From Ephydatia muelleri (taxonomy: Eukaryota > Porifera > Demospongiae > Spongillida > Spongillidae), in contig JABACO010000008.1 in NCBI GenBank assembly GCA_013339895.1, positions 1,479,796 to 1,543,795 of the forward strand: a DNA stretch of 64,000 bases. The letters run 5' to 3'. Each line of letters begins with the position of its first letter. Position 1 is the stretch's first letter. Below, piece by piece: positions 53,925 to 64,000 of this stretch. Both the position numbers and the translations under genes were made by a program. The notes beneath the pieces are model-generated. The model was not told the origin of the DNA. It was given only the letters and a program-made list of their open reading frames with translations, and did not search any database.

Positions 53925-56515
53925 TTATCTTCTTCCTCGTCATCCCCACCATCCTCTGAACAAACATAGTCATCATCCTCACTGTCCACATAGTCTCCAT
54001 CATACATAGCTGCATCATCTGGCAACACCATCTCATCATCATCTTCATCATCCTGAAGTATCCTAAAAAGTACTTGTCTTACAACAATTATTAGGCATCA
54101 CTGATCGTCACATACTGTTGAGACGTGATGTTCCTGAGAACGTACATACTCCAGATGTTGTTTACAAAACGATACGTTTTCTTGACCAACACATTGTATG
54201 TGGAGTGATGGTCTGGTCGGCGAACATCTGTGTATTCGTGGTGACTTGTAGCCATCCTTTGACAGTTTTCATTCTGATTGATGTGGTTGCATAATCTCAT
54301 CACACATACAGAACAAGCAGAACACTCACCCAATCCATCACAGCCAAGTTCATACGCATTTCAAATGTCTTGGTGTGGAAGTGAATTCTCTTTGGGAGGT
54401 AGGTGAGCAGTTGATGGTTAAACGACTCAACCCAGTAGGTATCCCGACACTGGAAGAACACAAATATGTACATTCACACGATATGTTGTTCATGTTACAT
54501 ACCAGATGGCACGAATCAGCGTTTTTGTAGATGAGGGTTTTTCGTAGTGCAGCCTCATATGCACTAATGGCTGCCGGCATAGTGAGAGGCTTCCTTTTTG
54601 GAACGTAACCTGGCTGTTGACAGGGACTCTCAGAAGAGCAACTTTGGTGATCACCCTGAATCACAGACAGGGATGCATATCACGTATGGAATGCACTAAT
54701 GCACATAAAAGACACACATTCACATCACATACACAGACATACACACATGCACACCCACCCACTATGTAAATACAAACCTGAAAGTGCTTGCTGATGTTCA
54801 TGATCATTGCACGTAGACGGACAGGGTTGCCACCACAGTTCCTCATGCACCAATACAAGTGCACCTTGGTGCACCTTGCTGAATAGCCAGATATTCCATT
54901 TTTAATCAATATGTCCAAAAAGTACATACCCTTATCAGAAAGTTCAGTGAACCACGTCCTATCCCTTGTACGGACCGTACCGGCACAGATATGACGCAAC
55001 TGCTTCGCCACATTCTTAGTGCCTGCAATAACTCCAATCAATTCACCACTGAAAACCAATAGATACCTTACCATGCCAAGTGTCGTAGGAATTGACCATT
55101 CCGAGTTGTCGTACATACAGCTTTATAGTAGCCTGGTAGTCATGGGCTACCTCTGTGATGTTTAACCCTTTGTAAGAAAAAAAAAGTGAAATTGTTAAAA
55201 GTTTGGACACAAGAGCAAACCTCGGGCAATAACTTGAGGCAAGACTATCTTAGTGCATGCCACCTCCCTGGTCTGAGCAACTCTGTGCTGCTGTCTGGAA
55301 AGAGTGGAAATTCCAACAATCCTATGTGTACTGAAATGGACGATACGCTGATAAACATGGGCATTTAGAACTTATGTGCATACCTTCCAGCCAGACAAGG
55401 TACCGTTGAGTGGTATGCATTTGACGTTGAATCGTGACGTGCATCAGTTATAACCCACTATATTGTAAAAATATTAATTAACTTTTTTTTTTGTGGCACT
55501 CTAACCTCTCCACTTTTAGCATGGTGAGGGCTTTCCTTCACACGTTCAACAGCAGCTTTCATGGACTCTTCTGCTACATCTGTCACCACTTGCTGGTAAA
55601 GTTGGTTTAGATAAACTGAATGAACATGGATTAGAACAGGATGTAAAATAATATAAATCGATCATCTCAGCCCCCACCTGAACTGATGTATTTATGCTTC
55701 ACTACACCCATACCAGCAAATAAAGCGAAATTCATGTACTGGCGAGGCAACATGCCAGCACAGGTGAAAGCATGGACCAGTCTGCAAAAAGAATCACATT
55801 TACATTGATATTACTAAATCCAAATAGTACTCTTACTTCTGATTAGCAAGGTAATGACCAGACAGCACTCTGGAACTAGCCCAGACACGTGACTGCTTGC
55901 AGTGTGGGCAAACAAACTGGACCCTAGCTACATGTCCCTTCTAAGTGAGTAGTAAATGAGTTTTATACAGAGAATTGAACAGAATTACTTACGGTACTCA
56001 TACCTTTATGAAAGAAGCTATAGTCCAAATTGAACAGAATTACTTACGGTACTCATACCTTTATGAAAGAAGCTATAGTCCAAGATGGGTTGGAGAGACA
56101 GCCACACTGCTGGACAAGGCCCGAACAAAGACTCTTGAAGGTCTTACGCTCGACCACAAAGAGGTCTTGGTCACTGGCATCTTCGTCTCCCGTATAGATT
56201 CCTAAGTAAGTTAGTAAACCCAATTTTGTATAACCGAACGTACATGTATGTATCCATCCAACTAACCTGCAGAATCCAACATCATTTCATTCCTAGAATA
56301 GGATGTTCTGCTATTTGAGGCCTGGACATTCTCGGGTTGTGTCAATACACGGTCCAGCAAAGTATTCAACACGCTGATAGTAGCGTTCCGCTTGCAACCG
56401 GGTGCAAGTAGTTGCTTCGCTGCCTCAAATCTACGCAGAAAAGTTTCCTTTTCCTCTTGGACCCTTGCAGATGCAGTCTAAACCTAGAGTACGTATCTTC
56501 TGGTGAAGAGGTCGC
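53925..56515 (-). CDS. Kolobok-like transposase, copy 2 (many short exons)
   Basis: Minus-strand coding blocks in order: FEAAKQLLAPGCKRNATISV (about 56440-56275); DQDLFVVERKTFKSL and a Cys-rich stretch; VARVQFVCPHCKQSRVWASS (about 55935-55860, CPHC zinc motif); LVHAFTCAGMLPRQYMNFAL; TDVAEESMKAAVERVKESPH; VTDARHDSTSNAYH-type block (about 55450-55390); HRIVGISTLSRQQHRVAQTR then EVACTKIVLPQVIARGL; DTWHG across a short intron (about 55075-55025) to TKNVAKQLRHICAGT; TWFTELSDK; VHLYWCMRNCGGNPVRLRAM; and an acidic tail (DDEDDDEMVLPDD) ending near 53930. VTDAR and DTWHG probably supply catalytic Asp residues (inference). Introns are 40-100 bases. Whether the copy is fully open was not proved. Confidence 0.65.
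55974..56083. repeat. 55-bp tandem duplication unique to Kolobok copy 2
   Basis: The block from ATTGAACAGAATTACTTACG to GCTATAGTCCAA occurs twice with period 55. Copy 1 has it once (around 34210-34255). It duplicates an exon-intron border of the transposase. Confidence 0.95.
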
Positions 56516-56886
56516 CATTATACGAACATGTGATCCAGTTTGTTAACTTAGTGTTATTAACTTCAGAAATGGTATTGTTGCATGAAATGGCATTCAAAAC
56601 ATGCATGCGTGCTTGAACTTGTACGCTGTAACTTTTGTTGCCAAGCCTCTAGCTCTATGTATAAGAAGCCACCATTTTTAATCTAAAACAGCCGCACGGC
56701 CGGTTGAAATTTTTGGATCCAAGCTCCTTTTATACGGCAACTCCTGCTTTAAGCTACACTTTTCTGAAGTTTTTTCCCCTACTTTCACCTTTTTACGTGG
56801 CTTGTATCAATCTGCGGTTGCAAAACCAACCATGAATTTTTAACACTTGAGACCCCGCATGCACAACATCACGTCATCAATTGAAG

Positions 56887-57177
56887 ATGGCTGTTTCAAG
56901 TGAGGACGCGAGCTGTTTAAACTTGAGATCCTTGGAGACTACAATCGCAGAATTGAAAAGCAAAAGGCCTCACGCCCTTACAGAGGAACAAAAGCTAGAT
57001 AGTCTCGTTGCATACCACTCGCTGCAAGCCGAAGATGCCATGGAATCGTTGGAAAACCCTGCGCATGGAAGTCTAAGGGACATTACCAACTACGGGTCTC
57101 TGCATTACTTGGTTATTCGACAAAAACAGTCGGGCTGGTGTATCGTGATTGGCATCACCATCAGCAGATTCAAGTAG
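56887..57177 (+). CDS. Small open frame inside the host TIR element
   Basis: ATG at 56887 gives MAVSSEDASCLNLRSLETTI, AELKSKRPHALTEEQKLDSL and AEDAMESLENPAHGSLRDI before the frame loses a clear pattern. The first dozen codons lie inside the inverted arm, so the start region is duplicated in reverse at about 57340-57390. The charged, helical look is that of a real protein N-terminus. I do not recognise the family. Confidence 0.35.
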   Translation: MAVSSEDASCLNLRSLETTIAELKSKRPHALTEEQKLDSLVAYHSLQAEDAMESLENPAHGSLRDITNYGSLHYLVIRQKQSGWCIVIGITISRFK

Positions 57178-57819
57178 CCATGCCACCGCCAATCGTCTAA
57201 TTCCTAAACAACAGCGCATACCCAAGTCGAATGACGTTCTCTTTGCTGTGCGTACCCTTGTGCGAGAGAAGCGCTCAAGTAAGTAACGAACGGGTCGTTG
57301 CTCGTCACGTGTTAGATCTGATGAGGCAGCGGAAGTGGCTAGTTTAAACAGCTCGCGTCCTCACTTGAAACAGCCATCTTCAATTGATGACGTGATGTTG
57401 TGCATGCGGGGTCTCAAGTGTTAAAAATTCATGGTTGGTTTTGCAACCGCAGATTGATACAAGCCACGTAAAAAGGTGAAAAAACTTCAGAAAAGTGTAG
57501 CTTAAGAGCGGAACACAGTTAAAATGTGCGAAAAATTTCTGTTTGTACATCAAGCCCCATAGAAACAGACTATAGCGGAAAAAAATCAACGCGGTACCGA
57601 AATGAGTCCAAAATATGGAATTAAAAGAATTAATGTTTTTTTGGTCTTGAAAAATTCAGCTTCTACATAGCGATAACATCATGTAAATATACATAATCCC
57701 GGTATCGCAGATAAAAATACTATCCATTGATGCATGGACCTTGATATATCTGTTTCATCGGACTACCGCATTTCTATATACTTCCTCGATGCTGTCGCGG
57801 ACTTTAATATCAGTATTAT

Positions 57820-57935
57820 CATTAGGGTTGAACTGTTGAAGGGCATGCATGGATTAGATTTACTCACCTTGATGGCATTGTGTAAAAGTGGAAGGGGAGT
57901 CTCGGTTTGATTTTGCCGTTTCAAACCCTAAATGT
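57820..57935 (-). pseudogene. Second inverted remnant of the PARP-finger-like exon and its intron start
   Basis: Complement of 44683-44785: codons for GFETAKSN, an inserted 20-odd bases, TQCHQ, the GTGAGT donor and about 45 bases of intron. It lacks the first codons. Confidence 0.5.
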
Positions 57936-58019
57936 GAGGCCCCACCTCCCCCCTACCCCAACAGTCCTGCAGTCCTATTAATCGACCCCCACCCTGCCAG
58001 ACTTCCTGCCTACGAGCCT

Positions 58020-58665
58020 GCGTATGCATGTGTACATGTGTGCATTGTGTGTGCATGTGTGTGTATGTGTAAGTGTGTGTTAGCATGTGTCTGTCATGCA
58101 CATGTGTGCATGTGTGTGCATGTGTGTGTGCTTGTGTGTGCATGTGTGTGCATGTGTGTGCATGTGTGAATGTCTGCACATGTGTGCATGTGTGCATGGA
58201 GTGTGCTTGTGTGTGCATGTGTGTGCATGTGTGTGCATGTGTGTGCATGTGTGTGCATGTGTGTATGTCTGCACGTGTGTGCATGTGTGTGCATGTGTGT
58301 GCATGTGTGTATGTCTGCACGTGTGTGCATGTGTGCATTGTGTGTGTGTTCATTGTGTGTGTTAGCATGTGTATACGTGTGTGTTGTGTGTGTGTGTGTG
58401 CACATGTGTGTGCATGTGTGTGTATGTGTATGTATGTGTCTGTACGTGTGTGTATGTGTTCATATGTTATGTCATGTACGTGGTACATGTGTGTGTGCAT
58501 GTGTGTGCATGTGTGTGTGCACATGTGTGTGCATGTGTGCATGTGTATGTGTGGCATGTGTGTGTACATGTGTGTGACGCACATGTGTGTATGTGTGTAT
58601 ACATGTGTGTGTTGTTATGTGTATTTGTGTGTGAGTACATATGTAACATATGTCTATATACCACA
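58020..58665. repeat. TG-rich minisatellite (CATGTGTGTG units)
   Basis: About 640 bases dominated by CATGTGTG(TG) and related units with occasional TCTGCACG interruptions. All long open frames across it, on both strands, are composition artefacts. Confidence 0.95.
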
Positions 58666-59026
58666 TGCAGATCCTGATAGCAATCGTGAAGAAATATGCT
58701 GGATGAATGAATGCTGTCAAACACTTGTAAGGGTAGGCTCAAGTACTTCACTAGTGACAGTGTTTGAACCTTTTTTGTAGGTACAGTGTTGTTGTGGGAT
58801 TAAATATCGTTTTTGTGACATTTCGGTCAAAATGTATGTCTGGTTTGGTGTAATGACTGATGCGAGATAAATACAATAACTATTAAATGTTTGACAATGT
58901 CCATATGCATGCACATGTTTGCATAACAGATGCACTTATACGTACAAATTATTACACGAGCTGCACACACATACACATAACCACACATGCGCATGCATGT
59001 ATACACACGTACACACATGAGGGGGC

Positions 59027-60140
59027 TGTTCATGCCATCAGAGAGCTTTTTGAAGACAATCGGGGTAGCTATTGGTGTATCTTACTTGTAGATGCCAAAA
59101 ATGCCTTCAATTCCTTGAATAGAGCAGCAGCTTTATGGAATGTGAGAGTTCAATGGCCACGGTGCTCCAGATTCCTATTCAACACCTACCGTCGCTATGC
59201 CTCCCTTGTCCTACAGGGAAGTTCTGAGTCCATCTTGAGCAAGGAAGGGGTTAGCCAAGGCGACCCTCTATCCATGCTGATGTATGCAGCAGCACTGACA
59301 CCACTCATTGCTTCACTAACAGATCTGACCAACTGGTCCCAATGTTGGTATGCAGATGACTCAGCTTGTGCTGCAAAACTTCCAAAGCTGCGTGAGTGGT
59401 TTGAACATCTTTGCAAACTTGGTCCAGCCTATGGGTACTATCCAGAACCACAGAAAACTGTGGTGGTAGTTGATGAAGTTGATGAAGCAGAGGCCAATGC
59501 TTGTTTTAGTGACTCAGGAGTGAAGGTTGTCAGAGGTCAGTGCTACCTGGGTGGCTTCATTGGGGATCCAGAGGGGACAAAGCATTATGTTGAGGCTAAG
59601 GTACAAACATGGGTGACTTCTATTGATAAACTATCCATACCTGCTTCTAGCCCAGAACAAAGCTGACTAACTCCACATATTTCTGCCACATCACTGCCTG
59701 TTGCAAAGGCAAGAGCTTTGCAAACAATTCGTCGCAGTTCTTCGCCAATAGCAATTGGTCGTACGCCAGGACACTTATCAAGGGCTATGAGTCGGCTTGA
59801 CATCAATGCCCTAATATGGGACCACTCTACGATGTTGTTTGCATAGTGTCTAGCATGGGCAGCAACTTCATCGCGCAATTGTGCACTGTGTGATCCATAC
59901 CTCAAAAGATAGTCCTGCCACTGCACTTGTACTGGAACCTCCAGGACCAGCACCACCTTGGATACACCTTGCCACATGCTCTATATGTGAACCAGTCACA
60001 TCAATGTCAGTAAGTGGAGGAAGGTGATGGCATGGCAGAAAAGCTTGCGTACCAGAATTTGCAGGGTCAGGGTGTGTTTTTCACATAACACATCAAGGAC
60101 ACGTTTGGAGCCATCATTGACTAACTGAGAGGGATCCATA
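59027..60140. pseudogene. LINE reverse transcriptase split by an inversion
   Basis: The plus strand (59027 to about 59640) encodes the RT core: EGAVHAIRELFEDNRGSYWC, LLVDAKNAFNSLNRAAALWN, GVSQGDPLSMLMYAAALTPL and CWYADDSACAAKL, the YADD catalytic box. The minus strand (about 60100 down to 59645) encodes the preceding part: LRDEVAAHARHYANNIVEW, ALDKCPGVRPIAIGEELRRI and DVAEICGVSQLCSGLEAG. In an unbroken protein LEAG would be followed directly by EGAVHAI, so one half has been flipped at exactly this joint. The order on the chromosome (sense downstream part left, inverted upstream part right) is not the usual twin-priming layout. CA-rich sequence borders the left break. Confidence 0.75.
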
Positions 60141-61616
60141 CATTATCTAAAATAGAAATTATTAAATTTTAATTAAATAAACGTGCACTCCAATTAATGG
60201 ATATTTGAACAATCCAATTGCATAATGACTAATTTACGTCTGTAGTAGTCATTTTCCATACTTGTGTACTCGAGGTAAGTCTTTACAACCCGCACCCTTC
60301 CCTGGATTCTTAAACCAACTCGTACACATGCGCTCCAACATACATCTTGTATTGATTTATTAATCAATAATAATTTAATAATTTCAGTATTTAGACCATT
60401 TCTGAAAATCCATGCGGGTGGTAAACCAGAAACTAAACATTTTATTGGAGTGGCCTAACAGTATATCTTTAAGGTTTTGACGTAATAGACTGAGACTGTG
60501 GAATTTCGTGATGAGGAACTCACCCCGTTGACTTCATGAACATTTGAAAAAAAAAGGCCTCTACAATTCAATCGAACCGAGGGCTTATTCGGGAAAAATA
60601 TTTAAAAATCTGCTGCACTAGCAATCTGTCAGAAGCTAAGTTGATGCTTTCCCCATACTGTATATGTAACGATTACGGAAATATGTCGTGATTACGCAAA
60701 CCATGGATCAATGACGGGCTCCCGTTGACCGCTCATTTCTCCATATGCTGTGTACATTATTAATAACCCGTATTCTTGAATATTTTTATAGATAAGATGC
60801 CTGTCCCACATACTTACACTGTGTTTAGACATCACATAGTTACACCTCATAACTCTTGTTTCATGTTTGTTGTAATGTAACATGTGGTGGCTAGTAAGTA
60901 CTGTATTATACTGTACATGTATAGTGTATGATGGATGGAAATACACATTGCTATCTAAGTAGATAGTTCTTCGTGGTAAATACGGAAACAATCAGTTCCG
61001 TCATCGTCTCCTGTCAGACAAAGGTGCACTTTGCAGGTGTTGCAGAACCACATGATTTTGTGCCCTTTTAGGGAGCAGTACTTACAGTGATCTGCTCATG
61101 CCTTTTTTGTGTTACCCTTTTGCCTGTAAGCCATGTCACCTCTAAATAAAAAGTAAAGTAAGCCTGCGTACTCAATTTTACTTCGCTAACCTTTTATTCA
61201 ATCCAATCCTTGTCAGTGCTTTCTATTATAAAAACACGAATCACGGATAATTCACAAAAATATAAAAAAATTCTTTCTAAATATGTACAACAGAAATCAT
61301 GCGATGGAATCTGAGGGGAAAAAAAAAAAACTTTGGTACCGCTCATTTCTCCATATCAATGCTTACAGCCTTTTTTATCCTGGAGTCTGCCAGCAGTATA
61401 ATGAATATTGTTACCAGTTTGCATTGGTATGTCTGTGTAAGCTTAGCACGGGCCCTGTTTAGAGGACAATTTCAGACTTCTACAATATCACAAAATTTGA
61501 AATCTTGGAGTTAGGTCCCTTTTCATGATCCTGTATAGTATTTATAATGAGCACGTATTTATTTCCGGCCATTTACGATATACTTCTAATTGTACACCTG
61601 ACTATTTCACGCATAT
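60141..61616. other. Non-coding AT-rich stretch
   Basis: No gene recognised. CGCTCATTTCTCCATAT occurs twice (about 60730 and 61340), and the part at 61465-61530 resembles the interior of the MITE at 13678-14030. Confidence 0.45.
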
Positions 61617-62470
61617 GCTGCTGGTTCAGCACTTGAATCAATTGCGTTGAAAGCTGTCACAGTTGGATCAGTTCTTCTTCTCCAAAAACCATCTCGCACA
61701 TCCAAGTCACGTGACCATATTGAGTGCCTAGAACGGCGTCTCAAGAGTTAGGATGGTGATATTCAAACATTACTACATGAAGGCAAGACCATTCAACAAC
61801 GTCTCCCAACACTTCACAATACCAATCCTTCTACTGAAAACAGTTCAGTAGTTCGTTCCTTCACCAAATTGATGTTAGAAGGTAAATGCAAAGCTGCCAT
61901 CAATTTACTCACAGAGTCAACCCGAGGAGGATGTCTCAAACTTGACACTGTCATTCCCTCAGAACAACCACACCTCCAGCCCATCACAGGTGAGACATTC
62001 CCTGCTATGACAGCAAACACAGAGGATGGTGCTCGATCAGACATTAATTGCAGCTGATGGTTTTTGAGGTGGCCGATTTGAGCGGACATTTTTTGATGTT
62101 AGAGTTTTCAATCCGTATGCCCTCTCTAATCAGACTCCCACACCATCCAGTTGCTATCGAAAACATGAAAACATTAAAAAGAGAGAATACGAACTTCGAA
62201 TCTGGGAGATTGAGCGAGCTTCATTCAAATTGTCCTCTCTTCAACAGGAGGCATGGGTAGCATTGCCACTACCACCTCCAAACGTTTGGCGTCACTGCTA
62301 GCTGACAAATGGGGCACATCATACAGTCAGACAATGGGGTGGCTTCGTTGCCGTCTATCCTTCTCTCTTTTAAGATCATTCATAAAATGTATCAGAGGAG
62401 CACGATCAAATCAAGGACATGCTATACACCTCCCAGCCTCTATTGAACTGACAGTCAGCGAATCTCTGAT
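61617..62470 (+). pseudogene. Internally deleted LINE of the same RT family
   Basis: 61617 to about 61960 encodes AAGSALESIALKAVTVGSVL, a stop after ERRLKS, then FTKLMLEGKCKAAINLLTES TR-GGCLKLD, the region that precedes the RT core in this family. From about 62085 the sequence jumps to the C-terminal nuclease-like part: FFDVRVFNPYALSNQTPTPS, YRKHENIKKREYELRI and, in another frame, RLASLLADKWGTSYSQTMGW then LRCRLSFSLL. The whole RT core is missing between them. At least two frame changes are present. Confidence 0.65.
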
Positions 62471-62478
62471 ACCTTTTA

Positions 62479-62580
62479 GTCTCGTCCCCAGACCCAGATT
62501 CCCAACAGCTGCGTGTTTCCACGTAGCGGTGATGTAATCCACCCGCAGCTGTTGGGAATCTGGGTCTGGGGACGAGACTA
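62479..62580. repeat. Near-perfect 37-bp inverted repeat hairpin
   Basis: TAGTCTCGTCCCCAGACCCA GATTCCCAACAGCTGCG-type arm at 62479 pairs with its exact complement ending near 62580; about 28 bases (GTGTTTCCACGTAGCGGTGA...) form the loop. A diverged relative lies at about 62743-62850 (CTCGTACCCAGACCCA, same TAGCGGTGATGTAATC loop). A small MITE-like family. Confidence 0.85.
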
Positions 62581-62907
62581 GATACCTTTGGTGTAGCATG
62601 ACTGACAAAACTTCCCAATGTTCCTTGTGGTGTATGTGGTGTGAAAAAATGCCTGGCCACAAAAGGCCGTGGATCTACGTGGCTCAGTGGTTACCATGCC
62701 GAAAGATATCCGGCTGGGGACGAGCTAGTCTGCTCTAAACTAATCTCGTACCCAGACCCAACTTTTCACAGCTGCGGATGGATTGCATAACCGCTACGTA
62801 GCGGTGATGTAATCTATCTGACGGTCAAGTATACTTCGTACCCAGACTCACGTAGTTACCTTACTATTGTGATGTACTTAGCAAGTAGTTCTTTGCGATT
62901 GTGTGTA

Positions 62908-62923
<16 letters not shown>

Positions 62924-62973
<50 letters not shown>

Positions 62974-62996
62974 TGAGAGAGAGAGAGTGAGAGAGA

Positions 62997-63050
<54 letters not shown>

Positions 63051-63060
63051 GAGAGGAGAG
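62924..63060. repeat. GA microsatellite
   Basis: (GA)n with GT interruptions, about 125-135 bases. It ends roughly 45 bases upstream of the duplicated receptor flank. Confidence 0.95.
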
Positions 63061-63237
63061 CGAAAGCGTGCACAATGAATATTGTGTTAATTGGGTATTG
63101 AGGAATTGTTCTTAGGCCTGGGAACGAGAATAACTATTTGAGGTGGGGCATAGGCCTGGGGACCAAGTAGTAATAACAAAAACGATATGGTCATATTGTG
63201 AGGACTTGTATCAGTCGGCAGGAGGCTACATAGAACA

Positions 63238-64000
63238 ATGCTATTGGAAAACGTGTGGCTGTGTGCGTCTATTCAGATAGCACTCTTCGCGACGCTACAG
63301 GCCACACAAGCCCCCGGAGATGGCTCAAGTGAATGTCAGAACCCACCGTTTATAAAGACGCCCTTTCCGAGCAATATCGTGACGCTGATGGACTCCTACG
63401 ACTATTTATATTTAACCGCTGCGGTGGGAGGACCTTGGAGCACTCTGGATGTCGACGGAGATACTCGTACCGTAAGTGTACTAACAGTAGTGCGATAAGT
63501 GTGTACTGCTAGGCGATCCCCGATGCCTTTATCCTTTCACCAAATCACTTCACCATGCAGTGGGCCCCGGCAGGCGATACATCGTGTCGTCAGGTCACCT
63601 ATTCGTGCAGCTACAATCTTGCAACCCAAAACAACTGGTTGATCACCCAACACATCAACACCACAGTGAACGGAAAGGCGCTCAGTCAAGTTGTAGTGAG
63701 AGTAAATTTTTCGTTGAATGGCTGCCCCACTGGTGGATCATGTCAGCAGTCATTCCTTCTTCAAATGTATCAGACGCGAAACGTTGACCCCAGTGGTTCA
63801 ATCAACCTGACTAATTATGCACCATTTTCTGGTAGTAGAGTTACAGTTGGATCAAACCCTTCTGGTACCGTAGTTGAGACACAGGACGTGACAGTCCAAC
63901 TGGGAGCAAGTGGGGGGTTGTACTTGGCTGCTCAAGACACTGGTACCTGTGTGTCCATCACTCGTCTGACTGTGTTGTATTACGTCTGTCCACAACAAGT
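63238..64000 (+). CDS. Second Eph-like receptor gene, 5' part (runs off window)
   Basis: Exon 1 is 63238-63471, the 89-bp intron is 63472-63560, and exon 2 starts at 63561 and continues past the window end. Compared with 4352-5114 I count about eight base differences over 763 bases, none in the intron. Amino-acid changes include LCVSIQ to LCASIQ, VAVGG to AAVGG and DSSC to DTSC. All splice sites and frames are kept, so this copy is intact as far as visible. Its 5' flank (63105-63237) lacks the hAT insertion of the first gene. Whether it shares the kinase-free repeat tail cannot be seen. Confidence 0.85.

Larger units (their letters stand above)
51824..56748. mobile_element. Kolobok-like DNA transposon, copy 2
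   Basis: Flanked by TTAA at 51820-51823 and 56749-56752. Nearly identical to copy 1 (30059-34926) over its whole length, with small indels, a 55-bp tandem duplication and fewer disruptions. Both ends carry TATA boxes pointing inward. The two copies must have spread recently from one source. Confidence 0.85.
51767..57555. mobile_element. Long-TIR element split by Kolobok copy 2
   Basis: Left arm: about 51767-51823, then 56753 to about 56930. Right arm: about 57330-57555 and its inverted match, including CTTGATGTACAAACAGAAAT at the outer end and TTTAAACAGCTCGCGTCCTC at the inner edge. The Kolobok copy sits at a TTAA in the left arm; the right arm keeps the empty site (CGCTCTTAAGCTACAC in complement, about 57502). 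Without the guest the element is about 860 bp. Its central part holds a small open frame starting inside the arm. Confidence 0.8.

Noticed and set aside
58020-58780. Cys/Val- and His/Thr-rich open frames of 100-235 codons
   Set aside because: They are translations of TG/CA microsatellite sequence, with low complexity and no splice or domain support.

Overview
The window is eukaryotic and most likely comes from a sponge or another early-branching animal. It holds spliced genes with GT..AG introns, an Eph-type receptor ectodomain, ADAM10-like and Ulp1-like exons, and very dense transposons, CA/TG microsatellites and homopolymer tracts. The sponge assignment is an inference from the gene families and repeat types. 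No prokaryotic features were seen, and no tRNA, rRNA or CRISPR array could be supported.

The main gene is an eight-exon Eph-like receptor at 4352-11333 (+). It encodes a signal peptide, an ephrin-receptor ligand-binding-like domain, cysteine-rich modules, one FN3 domain, a transmembrane helix and a short cytoplasmic tail. The tail has no kinase; it carries four near-identical 39-residue repeats, each with a YQPL and a YAEM motif. The exon phases join without a break into 686 codons. Relatives surround it: a rearranged FN3/TM relic at 1-395, a first-exon relic inside a terminal-inverted-repeat (TIR) element at 1350-1535 (-), and a nearly identical second gene starting at 63238 and running off the window end. 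That second copy also shows the upstream site without the hAT transposon that sits in front of the first copy.

From about 13.6 to 29 kb lie mostly mobile elements: MITEs, a Ulp1/C48 peptidase-like gene or pseudogene interrupted by a hAT MITE, a fossil Ty3/gypsy pol region (-), and a complete-looking but frameshifted pogo/jerky-like element (21541-26389, TA target duplication) with a LINE fragment inside it.

From 29.7 to 57.6 kb there is a clear nesting of elements. Two close copies of a 4.9 kb Kolobok-like transposon (30059-34926 and 51824-56748, both flanked by TTAA) each sit inside one arm of a different long-TIR element. In both cases the opposite arm of the host element preserves the unfilled site. 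The first host element (29680-37768) has an exact 8-bp target duplication and tandem 23-bp repeats inside its arms. Each Kolobok copy appears to carry two convergent genes.

Between 38 and 49 kb are degenerate kilobase-scale duplications rich in TG tracts, a LINE endonuclease-domain fragment, short PARP-zinc-finger-like first exons, and a broken ADAM10-like protease region. Between 49.5 and 63 kb are a Merlin-like transposon, a LINE reverse transcriptase split by a local inversion, further LINE remnants, hairpin elements and microsatellites.
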